The notes beneath the pieces were generated by a model. That model saw only the letters and a list, made by a program, of their open reading frames with translations, was not told where the DNA came from and searched no databases. The position numbers and the translations under genes are program-made. Shown piece after piece: positions 52,598 to 62,091 of a DNA stretch of 64,000 nucleotides. Position 1 is the stretch's first letter. Each line of letters begins with the position of its first letter. The DNA is taken from assembly GCF_025502585.1 (NCBI RefSeq), contig NZ_CP106679.1, positions 3,441,501 through 3,505,500 on the forward strand, written 5' to 3'. Source of the DNA: Reichenbachiella agarivorans. Lineage in GTDB: Bacteria > Bacteroidota > Bacteroidia > Cytophagales > Cyclobacteriaceae.

Positions 52598-53398
52598 ATG
52601 ATCACAGTTTCGGATTTATATATTTATCCTTTAAAATCTGGTGCAGCTGTATCGCTAGTCACTTGTGAGATTACGGCGACTGGATTGGCAAATGATCGTC
52701 GATTGGCGGTCATTGATGCCGACAATAAGATCCTAACAGGGCGGGAATACCCAAAACTGTTGGGTGTGCAGGCTGCGGTCACTGGACAAGTCCTTCACCT
52801 TCGTGAAAAATCAAATAAAGAAATTGACATCACTATCAGCGCAGAGAATAACGAATTATTGGATATCATGCTGTTCAAGAATCTGGTGCAAGGCATCGAT
52901 CTGGGATCAGCTGCAGCTGCATGGGTCTCAAACTTACTCAGCACCAATTGTAGATTGGTCGCCATGCTGGAGCATCATCGTCCATTGCGAGAAAAGGACG
53001 GAGGCCAATCTGGCGACAAGGTTAATTATGCTGATACCTCTCCCATCCTGCTACTATCTGAGGAGTCGCTGGCAGACCTGAACCAAAGACTAGACTCACC
53101 CGTGACGATGCAACACTTCCGTCCCAACATAGTCGTCAAAGGCTGTCTACCTTACGAAGAAGATACTTGGCAAACTGTCGAGATCAATGGCTGTCTCTTC
53201 GATGTGCATCTCCACTGCCCGAGATGTGTATTCATCACCATAGATCCTGTGACCCAACAAAAAGACCCCAATGCAGAACCACTAGCCACGTTAGCCAAAT
53301 ACAGGAAACAAACCAACAATGCCGTTACCTTTGGTGTTTACCTAGTGCCCAGACGATTGGGATGTGTAAAAATTGGCGACTCTGTCAAATCAACCTAG
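52598..53398 (+). CDS. MOSC-domain protein (mARC/YcbX-like)
   Basis: The 266-residue protein has an N-terminal MOSC_N beta-barrel (VSDLYIYPLKSGAAVSLVTC, about 4-23) with GLANDRRLAVID. The C-terminal MOSC domain has TSPILLLSEESLADLN, HFRPNIVVKGCLPYEED and the Moco-ligand region HCPRCVFITIDP with its conserved Cys. Relatives bind molybdenum cofactor and reduce N-hydroxylated compounds. The ferredoxin domain found in YcbX is absent, so a separate reductant is needed. Confidence 0.92.
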   Translation: MITVSDLYIYPLKSGAAVSLVTCEITATGLANDRRLAVIDADNKILTGREYPKLLGVQAAVTGQVLHLREKSNKEIDITISAENNELLDIMLFKNLVQGIDLGSAAAAWVSNLLSTNCRLVAMLEHHRPLREKDGGQSGDKVNYADTSPILLLSEESLADLNQRLDSPVTMQHFRPNIVVKGCLPYEEDTWQTVEINGCLFDVHLHCPRCVFITIDPVTQQKDPNAEPLATLAKYRKQTNNAVTFGVYLVPRRLGCVKIGDSVKST

Positions 53399-53536
53399 TA
53401 AATATTTTGGCTAGACCATAAAAGGACAATTAGACTTAATGTGTAGATTTAGCAGCAAGTATCTATCGATGGGTATCTAAAGACACACGACATGCTTGCT
53501 TACTAATATTAACACGCACATGAATAAGAGAATAGT

Positions 53537-54598
53537 TTGGAAATAGCACTTATTATATTATCCTACATGTTGTCCATTCTGGGATTTTTTCCCGCATTTG
53601 GAATTACTCATTGGACATTTCGAGTCTTTGATTATATCAGGATTCAACTTGTCGTGATTCAGTTGCTGATCTTAGGTTTAAGTTTCTTTCTCTATGAAGT
53701 ATATGATATAACCACTATAGGTTCACAGATTGTTTTGATTTTATCCATTATCTATCAACTCGTCATTATAGTACCATATCTGCCCATCAGCTTCAGATCA
53801 AAAAAACAACAAGACACTGCTACTCAGATGTCTATTATCAGTGTCAATGTCTTGCAAAAAAATAAGGAGTATCAGCGACTGATATCATTGATTGAAAATA
53901 CCAAACCAGATATAGTACTCACAATGGAAACTAATCAGGATTGGGAAGATGCTCTTAAGAGCATTGATCATCAATACAAGTATAGTTGCAAAGTACCGTT
54001 GGAGAATAGATATGGCATGCATTTTTTTACTAATTTGAAGGTAAACAAGGTTAAAAAGCACTTTTTTGTTTCCGACGACAGACCAGCGATAGAAGCACAT
54101 TTGGTGAGTAAAAACAACCATGACTTTGTCTTTTGGGGAATTCATCCCCCGCCACCTAGTCCTACCGAACAACCTACTTCGAGACAAAAGGATGCAGAGA
54201 TGATGATGGTAGCCAAAATGATCAGAGAGTCAAACTTCCCCAACCTTGTCACAGGAGATTTTAACAATGTATGCTGGTCGAGAAGTTCTAAATTGTTCTC
54301 TAAAATATCTACTCTGAACGATTCAAGAGTTGGCAAGGGTATTCATGGTACCTTCCCTGTCAGGCCAAGTATATGTAGATTTCCAATAGATTTATTATTC
54401 AACTCCAAGGAAATTGAGATCATCGAACTCAAGACACTCTCGGAGATTGGATCTGATCATTTACCCATTTTTGCTAAGTTCACGGTCAATAGCTCAAGTT
54501 TCCATACTACCAAAAGCATGGACTCAGAATTAAAAGAAGAAGCCAATGATATCATCAAAGAAGGTCATAAAGCGGCTGAAGAAGAGGAAGAAGCATGA
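53537..54598 (+). CDS. Membrane-anchored endonuclease/exonuclease/phosphatase-family protein
   Basis: The TTG start at 53537 is inferred. The ATG at 53520 is out of frame and stops after 8 codons. Three N-terminal spans (about 3-20, 35-52, 62-82) precede a cytoplasmic or periplasmic EEP domain (about 97-325). It shows ISVNVLQKN, the catalytic-type Glu in TMETNQDW, WGIHPPPPSP, GDFNN and SDHLPI. A charged helical tail ends EEEEEA. The family cleaves phosphodiesters or phosphate esters of nucleic acids or lipids. The membrane anchor favours a phospholipid or periplasmic nucleic-acid substrate, which is inference. Confidence 0.88.
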   Translation: MEIALIILSYMLSILGFFPAFGITHWTFRVFDYIRIQLVVIQLLILGLSFFLYEVYDITTIGSQIVLILSIIYQLVIIVPYLPISFRSKKQQDTATQMSIISVNVLQKNKEYQRLISLIENTKPDIVLTMETNQDWEDALKSIDHQYKYSCKVPLENRYGMHFFTNLKVNKVKKHFFVSDDRPAIEAHLVSKNNHDFVFWGIHPPPPSPTEQPTSRQKDAEMMMVAKMIRESNFPNLVTGDFNNVCWSRSSKLFSKISTLNDSRVGKGIHGTFPVRPSICRFPIDLLFNSKEIEIIELKTLSEIGSDHLPIFAKFTVNSSSFHTTKSMDSELKEEANDIIKEGHKAAEEEEEA

Positions 54599-54656
54599 TA
54601 AAATAGATTCCTTTATTGATTCTTTAAATTTACTCGTACCATTTAAAGTAAAAAAA

Positions 54657-54689
54657 ACCGTCCTCTCGCAAAACTGCGAATAGAACGGT
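54657..54689. terminator. Imperfect hairpin between convergent genes
   Basis: ACCGT (54657-54661) pairs with ACGGT (54685-54689), and TCGCA (54666-54670) with TGCGA (54675-54679), with an internal bulge. Leftward reading gives a run of seven T, so it best terminates the minus-strand beta-helix gene. Confidence 0.65.
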
Positions 54690-54722
54690 CTCGTACTTGG
54701 ATAAATGCTACTTAATACCCTA

Positions 54723-56741
54723 CTAATCTTGAAAAATATTGTCTCCTGTATTTCCAGTGAAAGTTAATCCTGATTGTGTAAGACTTCCTCCATCTTGTAC
54801 TCTGATCGCATGCCCCCCACTCTTTGATAAGGTACTATTAGTGAGTGTGAGCAATCCACCGTCAGCTACTTCGATATTGGCCTTTCTCTCAGCTCCATCA
54901 AAACCTCTTTCACCACCATTAGAAACTATGACATGGTTCAAGAGATTGTCCGCATTGTTGGATTCAAATCTCAGACCTCTCCAAAAACCTACTACATCTT
55001 GCTCTCCGACAAAAGTAATCTTGGCCAAATCTGTACCATCCGCATGTAGTGAACCAGTCCCTGTTACTTCTAAGCCTCCGTTAGGTTGACCGATGAACGA
55101 AGCTCCAGCCACTACAACTATATCAGACTCGATATACTCAAGATTGGCTGACATACGATATGGAACATCAAGCGCTTGCCAAGACACATCAGTCGTCAGT
55201 TCTTGTCCAGATACATAACTATCAATATAATCGTCATCGTTGCCTGTGAAATTAGATCCAGCATCAAAGTAATGGTAATGATTGATTCTTGTCATGACAG
55301 GAGCAACATTGTCGGTAAACGTATTGTTAGCAAAATTCGGCAAACTAGATTCTAATTGTCTGGTGTACAATCCGTACCCACCACTCTTTGTTGAGCTAGT
55401 GTTTGTAATTTTCAATCTACCAGACTCCTCTACCATGATATTAGATTTCAATTCAGCCCCATCAAATCCTCTTTCTCCTCCATTGGAAATCATCACATAG
55501 GTTAGTTCATTACTGGTATTATTGGATTCGAAAGAGAGACCTCTCCAATATCCTCTGACATCTTGCTCCCCTGCAAAAGTGATTTTAGTAGTTGATGTAC
55601 CTATTGCTTTCAGAGAGCCTGCCGTTGTGATGAATAATCCTCCATTGGGCTGACCTAAGAATGATGCCCCAGCAGCGATAACTACATCAGCTCCAATATA
55701 TTCAAGATTAGCTGACATACGGTAAGGTACATCGAGTGCTTGCCAGGTCACATTGGTTGTCACCTCTTGCCCAGAAACATAACTATCAATATAGTCGTCC
55801 TCGTTACCTGCATAACTAGAAGCGGCATCAAAGTAATGGTAATGGTTGATCCGTGTCATTATAGGAGCAACATTGTCGGTAAAAGTATTGTTCATGAACC
55901 CCGTCAGGTTTACCTCTAAGTTTCTAGTATAAAGCCCATACCCTTTGCTATGCGTAAATTCGGAGTTGGTGATTTTTACTTTTGCAGAACCCGCCAACAT
56001 GAGATTTGCTCTCAAATTCGCTCCATCAAAACCACTACTTCCACCATATTCTATGGTGCAGTAGGTCAATTCATTTTTACTGTTATTAGATTCCAATTCT
56101 AAGCCCATCCAGAATCCATCTGTTTTTTCTACTCCTGAGAAAATAATATGCTTATCAGCTGTTCCTTTGGCGATGAGTGCCCCACCGGTACCAATCGCTA
56201 GCCCTTGATCTTCTGCAAAAATGATGTATACATCTGGGTCAATCGTCAATTCGGCACTGACCGTCACCAAGCTAGAGGCAATATAATCTGGCAATGTGGG
56301 ATCGTCAAATCTATTGACCAGTGTAGTTTTGGTAGAGATTGTACCCCCTATTTCAAGTGGGCCTTCTCCTTCTTGTATTACAACAATAACAACCTCATCA
56401 GATACTTCGTCCCCACCAAGATTCACAGCTGTCAACTGTGCAGTATACTCACCCACGACATCAGGTGTAAACGAGGCATCCTCTACCAAAGGATTAGCAA
56501 TAATAGCTGTACTGCCTGTAGGTTTTGAGGTAATCTCCCACATCAACACTAGATCTTCACCAGTCACGGTTGCATCCAGATTGACCGTTGCTCCTAGCTC
56601 TATGATTTGATCCACCCCTGCGTCCACCTTGATACCTATTGATGGATCATCTGAGTCATCATTACAACTACTGATAAAAAGAAAACCCAAAAGCATCAAA
56701 GTCTTATAGGGTAAGAAGAAAAATAATCTTGTCTTTTTCAT
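54723..56741 (-). CDS. Lipoprotein with PKD domain and three-fold repeated beta-helix
   Basis: The 672-residue SPII lipoprotein (GFLFISSCNDD) has a PKD-like domain (about 40-125, VDAGVDQIIELGATVNLDAT). Three parallel beta-helix blocks of about 188 residues follow. Blocks share FWMGLELESNN/YWRGLSFESNN/FWRGLRFESNN, GGERGFDGAE, YGLYTR and TFTDNVAPxMTRINHYHYFD. The first two inter-block segments are near-identical over long stretches, so a recent DNA-level duplication of about 564 bp units is likely. A surface polysaccharide-binding or lyase-like role is possible, but no catalytic motif was identified. It is divergent from the TPR kinase gene. Confidence 0.88.
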   Translation of the reverse strand: MKKTRLFFFLPYKTLMLLGFLFISSCNDDSDDPSIGIKVDAGVDQIIELGATVNLDATVTGEDLVLMWEITSKPTGSTAIIANPLVEDASFTPDVVGEYTAQLTAVNLGGDEVSDEVVIVVIQEGEGPLEIGGTISTKTTLVNRFDDPTLPDYIASSLVTVSAELTIDPDVYIIFAEDQGLAIGTGGALIAKGTADKHIIFSGVEKTDGFWMGLELESNNSKNELTYCTIEYGGSSGFDGANLRANLMLAGSAKVKITNSEFTHSKGYGLYTRNLEVNLTGFMNNTFTDNVAPIMTRINHYHYFDAASSYAGNEDDYIDSYVSGQEVTTNVTWQALDVPYRMSANLEYIGADVVIAAGASFLGQPNGGLFITTAGSLKAIGTSTTKITFAGEQDVRGYWRGLSFESNNTSNELTYVMISNGGERGFDGAELKSNIMVEESGRLKITNTSSTKSGGYGLYTRQLESSLPNFANNTFTDNVAPVMTRINHYHYFDAGSNFTGNDDDYIDSYVSGQELTTDVSWQALDVPYRMSANLEYIESDIVVVAGASFIGQPNGGLEVTGTGSLHADGTDLAKITFVGEQDVVGFWRGLRFESNNADNLLNHVIVSNGGERGFDGAERKANIEVADGGLLTLTNSTLSKSGGHAIRVQDGGSLTQSGLTFTGNTGDNIFQD

Positions 56742-56852
56742 ATGAGAATATTTAAATAAAAGGTTACCGGTTGAAAACTCGGTATTAGGTTAATTTTTAA
56801 TTTACTTTTTCTATGTTAATTTAGGACGAAATTAAGATGATGAGTATCGCGA

Positions 56853-56894
56853 TTCAATAGGGATATCCCCCTATTGAACAAAGGGATTTCCCTT
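56853..56894. promoter_or_regulatory. Nested palindromes in the divergent promoter region
   Basis: TTCAATAGGG (56853-56862) and CCCTATTGAA (56869-56878) are perfect arms around ATATCC, with GGGATATCCC (56860-56869) nested at the centre. AAGGGATTTCCCTT (56881-56894) is a further palindrome. They lie 41-82 bases before the TPR kinase ATG and 112-171 bases upstream of the beta-helix lipoprotein. They are candidate sites for the response regulator encoded at 59085. Confidence 0.6.
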
Positions 56895-56934
56895 ACATCT
56901 CGATTTTACTAACCTTAAAATCCACCTACCTGCT

Positions 56935-59085
56935 ATGAGAAAGTATTCTCTACTACTCCTATTTACCATTGGCATCCTTCCTATTGCCATTTCTCTGCCA
57001 ACATCAAAGCAGGATAGTCTAGTATCAGTATTGAATACCGTATCTGGAATACAAAAACTAGAAATCCTAATGACATTAGGCTCCTTTAAGACTGGGGAGT
57101 TTTCACGAATAAAAGATTGTGTAGATTATGCTGGTCAAGCAAAGATTTTGGCTAAAGAGCTAAATGAACAGTCGAGTTACATTCGTGCTCTTATGTTAGA
57201 AGGAGAGGCAATAAGTGGCTTAGGAAATAAGTCTGCAGGCATGGACAACATCCAAAAGGCCATTCAACTTGCTAAAGAATTACCTAATGATACCATCCAA
57301 GCAGAGGCATACACAGTATTAGGATTACAACAGGAAGCAAATGAGGATTTAAAATCAGCATTACTTTCTTACACACAAAGTCGTGATCTATGTATAAGCA
57401 TGCAAGACACGTTGCAAATGAGCTATGCCATCAACAACATGGCTAATGCTCATTTCCATATGGGAAATATGGTCAATGCACTGGAATTGTATCATGAGGC
57501 TTTGGAACTCAAACAAATAATTAATGACGTCTTGGAGTTTTCAGGTGCGTATAACAATTTGGCAATGGTTTATAAAAACTTAGGGAATTACGACAAAGCA
57601 TTGGAATACAGCATGAAATCACTTCCAATACTTTTTGCCAACAAGAATGCATTTAGGCTAAGCCTTAGCTACCTTAATATTGGCAACATCCAACGGCACC
57701 TCAAACAATACGATAGTGCCCTATACTATCACAACATGGCACTGGATCTCAGCATGAGCATTGATGATACCGTCGGTTTTGCCTATGCTTATTATAACAT
57801 CGGGAGTACATACTATTCTAAAGCTGCATATGAAAAATCCGTTACTTTTTACTTAAAAGCACTAGAGATATTCAAAGCCCAAAACATCAAATCAACGGTT
57901 ATCGCATGTTACAACAGTCTATCCACAACCTATCGAAAATGGGGCAAATTAGAAGAGGCTACCTACTATGCACTCCAAGGTCTCAAACTCGCCAAGGAAA
58001 TAGAACACAAGGACACACAACGAGAATTATACGAAACACTCTACTACACATATAAAGAAAAAGGAGACTATAAAAAAGCGTTAGAATATCACGAACAGTT
58101 TTTTGCATATACAGATAGCTTGTTGAATGATCAAAAGCTAAAGGACATTTCACAATTAGAAACCAATTTTGAAATCTCTCAAAGAGACAATGAAATTAAT
58201 TTACTGAGTAAAACCAATGAGCTCAATGCACTACAACTCAAAGAAGCTCGCAGAACACGCCTATTTTTGATATTTGGGTCCTTTTTGCTATTGATTGTAG
58301 CACTGGTTTTTTATTGGAGTTATAAATCTAAACAAACATCCGAAAAGTACCTTTCAGTTAAAAATAAACAACTCAAAGAACTCAATGCTGCCAAGGATAA
58401 ATTTTTTGCGATTATAGCTCATGACTTGCGTAATCCTTTGTCAGCATTCAAGTCATTGTCCACAGCATTGTCAGAAAATTTCAAGCATCTTTCAGAGAGC
58501 GAGTTGCAACGTTACCTGTACAATTTGAAAAATTCATCCGAAGAACTCGTCAATCTGTTGCACAATCTACTACAATGGGCACTTTCACAAACAGACACTT
58601 TAAAACCCAACCATCAATCATTGAATCTCAATAAAATTTTGATCAAAAACATCCAACTTTTACAAGAAAACGCTGAGCAAAAGGATATCAAGATCACCAC
58701 TCACCTATCAGATGATTCGGAGGCATTTGTAGATGCTCCTACTATTGATTTGGTGTTCCGCAATCTTATTTCCAATGCCATCAAGTTTACAAGCCCTGGT
58801 GGTACAATTACCATTTCTACGACCACCTTAGATGACAAAGTTAAAGTAGCCATCGAAGATACTGGCATAGGTATGACAGAAGCAGATACTAAAAAATTGT
58901 TTAGCATCGTTGAAGACACATCGACCATTGGACAGTCCAAAGAAAAAGGAACAGGTCTGGGGCTCATTTTGTGTAAGGAGTTTGTCAATAAAAACAACGG
59001 TGAGATCTCTGTAAAAAGCGAATTGGGCAAAGGGTCACGGTTTGATATCAAATTACCTATTAATAAAATAAAAAAAGTAGCATAG
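56935..59085 (+). CDS. TPR-containing sensor histidine kinase
   Basis: The 716-residue kinase has a signal sequence (to about 20). A periplasmic TPR solenoid (about 60-395) follows, with repeats such as SGAYNNLAMVYKNLGNYDKA and AYAYYNIGSTYYSKAAYEKS. One TM span (about 441-461, LFLIFGSFLLLIVALVFYWS) and a coiled coil come next. HisKA has H496 in IIAHDLRNPLSAF. The HATPase domain has FRNLISNAIKFT (N-box), EDTGIGM (G1) and KGTGLGLILCKEF (G2). The signal is unknown. It overlaps its response regulator by one base (TAGTG). Confidence 0.94.
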   Translation: MRKYSLLLLFTIGILPIAISLPTSKQDSLVSVLNTVSGIQKLEILMTLGSFKTGEFSRIKDCVDYAGQAKILAKELNEQSSYIRALMLEGEAISGLGNKSAGMDNIQKAIQLAKELPNDTIQAEAYTVLGLQQEANEDLKSALLSYTQSRDLCISMQDTLQMSYAINNMANAHFHMGNMVNALELYHEALELKQIINDVLEFSGAYNNLAMVYKNLGNYDKALEYSMKSLPILFANKNAFRLSLSYLNIGNIQRHLKQYDSALYYHNMALDLSMSIDDTVGFAYAYYNIGSTYYSKAAYEKSVTFYLKALEIFKAQNIKSTVIACYNSLSTTYRKWGKLEEATYYALQGLKLAKEIEHKDTQRELYETLYYTYKEKGDYKKALEYHEQFFAYTDSLLNDQKLKDISQLETNFEISQRDNEINLLSKTNELNALQLKEARRTRLFLIFGSFLLLIVALVFYWSYKSKQTSEKYLSVKNKQLKELNAAKDKFFAIIAHDLRNPLSAFKSLSTALSENFKHLSESELQRYLYNLKNSSEELVNLLHNLLQWALSQTDTLKPNHQSLNLNKILIKNIQLLQENAEQKDIKITTHLSDDSEAFVDAPTIDLVFRNLISNAIKFTSPGGTITISTTTLDDKVKVAIEDTGIGMTEADTKKLFSIVEDTSTIGQSKEKGTGLGLILCKEFVNKNNGEISVKSELGKGSRFDIKLPINKIKKVA

Positions 59086-59738
59086 TGAATAAGATAAAAT
59101 TATTTGTAGTTGATGACCACACCATAGTCAGAGATGGCATCATGGCCATGCTAATTGGTGATCCAGAGATTGAAATCGCAGGAGATTTTGGTAGTGGCTG
59201 TGACTTGTTCCCAGCACTCAATCGAGCACATCCAGACGTCGTATTACTAGATATCACACTACCAGGCTTGTCAGGAATAGAAATTGCCAAGTTGATCCAT
59301 GAGGCCCATCCTCAAATGGGGATTTTGATGCTTTCTGCACTGAGTGACGAGAGCTCTATCATCCAATCCATCAAGGCAGGAGCCAAAGGTTTCCTTCCTA
59401 AAGACATTGACAAAAAGGAATTAAGAAAGGCTATTCTAGAAGTACATAAGGGCAACAGGTATTTTGGCTCTGTCATTACACAAACCATCTTCGATTGCTA
59501 CATTCAAAATATCGTTTCAAAAGTCGATATAAGTGAAGAGCCTCACCTAACGGACCGAGAGATCGAAATCATCAAACAATTTTGTAACGGGCTACTCTAC
59601 AAAGAAATCGCTGACCAACTCGGTATCAGCATCAAAACAGTGGAATCCCACAAAGCCAAAATCATGAGTAAACTAGAACTAAAATCCACCGTAGACCTTG
59701 TTAAATACGCTATTAATAAACGAATAATTGTCCTCTAA
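59085..59738 (+). CDS. NarL/LuxR-family response regulator, partner of the TPR kinase
   Basis: The GTG start overlaps the kinase stop by one base. The 217-residue protein has a REC domain with D10/D11, phosphoacceptor D56 in VVLLDITLPG and the Lys of GFLPKDID. The GerE HTH is at about 152-210 (LTDREIEIIKQFCNGLLYKE, IADQLGISIKTVESHKAKIM). All conserved residues are present, in contrast to the orphan pair at 4.8-5.7 kb. Likely targets are the divergent beta-helix lipoprotein and its own operon, through the palindromes at 56853-56894 (inference). Confidence 0.95.
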   Translation: MNKIKLFVVDDHTIVRDGIMAMLIGDPEIEIAGDFGSGCDLFPALNRAHPDVVLLDITLPGLSGIEIAKLIHEAHPQMGILMLSALSDESSIIQSIKAGAKGFLPKDIDKKELRKAILEVHKGNRYFGSVITQTIFDCYIQNIVSKVDISEEPHLTDREIEIIKQFCNGLLYKEIADQLGISIKTVESHKAKIMSKLELKSTVDLVKYAINKRIIVL

Positions 59739-59749
59739 TTGAGTTTTTT

Positions 59750-60388
59750 CTACACCTCAAATTCCGAATCAATATGTGCCAAATGAGATATGTCACATCT
59801 TTTGATGATTTCGTATTTATTCTCATCATATCTCAATTGATAGAGACAGAGATTGGCATGTTCGAATAACTCTGAATCACTGAGTGGCATGCCCATCATC
59901 CAGCAGAGTTGAAAGCGCATGGCTCGACCATGTGTAGCGATCAGGATGTTGTGTTCATTTTCTTGAGAAAGGACATAATCCATAGCTTGGATTTGCCTGT
60001 CCCTCACCTCGATCGGAGTGTCGCCCTCTCCTACTCTGTGGTTAAGATTGCCTTTGCCCCATTCGTCTATTCCTTCCAAATACCTTGCATGGCGTGCCTC
60101 ATCATAGGGCAATCCCTCGTGCAATCCCCAACTAATTTCATCAAAACCCGATAGACTTTCGTAAGGAATCCCTTGATCTATAAATCCTTGGACGGATTGC
60201 ACGGTTCTCTTTAGTGACGAGGTATATATTTTATCAAACTTTACATCTTTGTAAACCTCAAAAAATGCTGCCGCCTGCAACCTACCCAGTAGATTGAGAT
60301 CAGAATCTATCCCTCTACCTTGTACTCTTTTTTGTTTGTTGAAATCAGTCTGTCCATGACGGATGAGGTATATATTTTTGCTTTTCAA
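59750..60388 (-). CDS. Histidine phosphatase superfamily (phosphoglycerate-mutase-like) protein
   Basis: The TTG start at 60388 gives MKSKNIYLIRHGQTDFN with the catalytic RHG at 10-12. Other active-site parts are SSLKRTVQSV (second Arg), FDEISWGLHEG and IATHGRAMR with the second His. The 212 residues match broad-specificity phosphatases (PhoE/CobC-like). The substrate is unknown. It is divergent from the menaquinone operon and convergent with the response regulator 11 bases away. Confidence 0.9.
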   Translation of the reverse strand: MKSKNIYLIRHGQTDFNKQKRVQGRGIDSDLNLLGRLQAAAFFEVYKDVKFDKIYTSSLKRTVQSVQGFIDQGIPYESLSGFDEISWGLHEGLPYDEARHARYLEGIDEWGKGNLNHRVGEGDTPIEVRDRQIQAMDYVLSQENEHNILIATHGRAMRFQLCWMMGMPLSDSELFEHANLCLYQLRYDENKYEIIKRCDISHLAHIDSEFEV

Positions 60389-60445
60389 TCGAATTGTAGT
60401 TTTGTTTGTGAACGCACGAAATTAAGGGGTTAAAATTAAGTTTAC

Positions 60446-60871
60446 ATGTTCAAAGAAATCTTTACGCTGGATGCTATCAATGATTTATCCCAAAACACCC
60501 TTTTGGAACATATAGGTATCCAATTCACTGAAATTGGTAAAGATTATTTAATAGCCACCATGCCTGTAGATAGTCGTACTCATCAACCCATGGGGCTGCT
60601 TCATGGTGGCGCTTCTGTAGTATTGGCTGAGTCTCTAGGCAGTCTAGCAGCAACCATGACCCTCGATCCAGATTTGCAATATTGTGTCGGTCTGGATATC
60701 AACGCCAACCATATCAAAAGCGTAAGGACAGGTCTAGTAGAAGGCAAGGCGACTCCCTTGCACATAGGCAAGAAAACCCAAGTATGGGAAATCAAAATCT
60801 CCAACCCCAATAAAGAATTGGTATGTGTGAGTAGAATCACTCTGGCCATCATTGATAAAAAGCACGCATGA
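60446..60871 (+). CDS. menI: Hotdog-fold thioesterase, probable DHNA-CoA thioesterase
   Basis: The 141-residue single hotdog domain has the PaaI/MenI pattern MGLLHGGASVVLAESLGSLA with catalytic Glu E65-like in LAES, and VGLDINANHIKSVRTG. It probably hydrolyses 1,4-dihydroxy-2-naphthoyl-CoA in menaquinone synthesis. That assignment rests on its position, overlapping menF by ATGA at the head of the men operon, more than on sequence alone. Confidence 0.87.
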   Translation: MFKEIFTLDAINDLSQNTLLEHIGIQFTEIGKDYLIATMPVDSRTHQPMGLLHGGASVVLAESLGSLAATMTLDPDLQYCVGLDINANHIKSVRTGLVEGKATPLHIGKKTQVWEIKISNPNKELVCVSRITLAIIDKKHA

Positions 60872-62091
60872 ATTCATTGAATCAATTCAGACAACTCACG
60901 GGTCAAAGCACCTATGCGGAGAATTTAACGCATCTGTTCAATGCAGCAATCAAAGAAAATATTCCGATTGCGATATGGAGGAAACCTGCAGAGGAGCAAA
61001 TTCAGGCTATCTGCCAGATCAGTGATAGAAAGCTTCAAATCGAAGAACTAGAAAATGCACCTGAGGGATTCATTTTTCATCCATTCAGAAAACCTGAAGG
61101 AGAAAGTAGAAACTACATCCTCTCTGAGATTGAGTTGTCACAGAAAAAAAATGAATTTGTCATCCATCCTACGTTGCAAAACCACAGCACAGAACTAAGT
61201 GCCTTCTTTCATGTATTTAAGGAACTACAATCAGATGATAAATTCAAGTTTACGGACTTTTTGCATAGCTCACCTGAAGTAGATGAAGACAAGGATAAGT
61301 TCATTTCACTGGTAGAGAAGTGTAAACAATATATCTCAGAGGGTTATTATCAAAAGATCGTCCCTTCACGGCGTGCCAAGTACGGCATAAAAAAGAATTT
61401 TCATCCAGTACATGAGTTGTTCAAACTCTGTGAAGCCTATGAAAATGCCTTTGTATCACTGGTCTACATGCCTGGCAATGGGTTATGGATAGGTGCTACT
61501 CCCGAACTACTCATTTCTACTGAAAATAATCAATATTTCCATACAGTATCACTAGCAGGGACACAAGGTGTGCCACCAGATTTTGATCTAAGCAGAGCGG
61601 CATGGAGACACAAAGAGATTGAAGAGCAAGCACTGGTTAGCCGGTATATCGTCAACTGTTTCAAACAAATAAGGCTCAGGGAATATGACGAAAATGGACC
61701 CAAAACCGTAAAGGCTGGCAACTTGATACATCTCAAGACTTCGTTCAAAGTAGACATGAAGGCAACCAACTTTCCAGAATTGGCTAGCACGATGCTCCAA
61801 CTGCTACATCCTACTTCTGCCATCTGTGGTATGCCCATGAAACCCGCAGCACAGTTTTTGGAACAGAACGAAGGTTATGACCGAGAATATTTTAGTGGTT
61901 ATCTTGGCCCTGTCAACTTTGAGAGCAGTACATCCATCTTTGTCAACCTTAGGTGCTCTCGCGTCTACCGTGATGGTGGAGTGATTTATGCTGGAGCAGG
62001 CGTCACTGAGTACAGCATCGCAGAAGATGAATGGGCAGAAACAGAAATCAAATTCCGAACGCTACTAAACGTGTTTGAAAGTAACGCATGA
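60868..62091 (+). CDS. menF: Isochorismate synthase
   Basis: The 407-residue chorismate-binding enzyme converts chorismate to isochorismate for MenD. Motifs include YQKIVPSRRAKYGI, VYMPGNGLWIGATPELLIS, SLAGTQGVPPD, LHPTSAICGMPMKPA and GYLGPVNFES. The order and the catalytic Glu/Lys context fit MenF/EntC rather than anthranilate or aminodeoxychorismate synthases. ATGA overlaps bind it to the thioesterase upstream and menD downstream. Confidence 0.94.
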   Translation: MNSLNQFRQLTGQSTYAENLTHLFNAAIKENIPIAIWRKPAEEQIQAICQISDRKLQIEELENAPEGFIFHPFRKPEGESRNYILSEIELSQKKNEFVIHPTLQNHSTELSAFFHVFKELQSDDKFKFTDFLHSSPEVDEDKDKFISLVEKCKQYISEGYYQKIVPSRRAKYGIKKNFHPVHELFKLCEAYENAFVSLVYMPGNGLWIGATPELLISTENNQYFHTVSLAGTQGVPPDFDLSRAAWRHKEIEEQALVSRYIVNCFKQIRLREYDENGPKTVKAGNLIHLKTSFKVDMKATNFPELASTMLQLLHPTSAICGMPMKPAAQFLEQNEGYDREYFSGYLGPVNFESSTSIFVNLRCSRVYRDGGVIYAGAGVTEYSIAEDEWAETEIKFRTLLNVFESNA

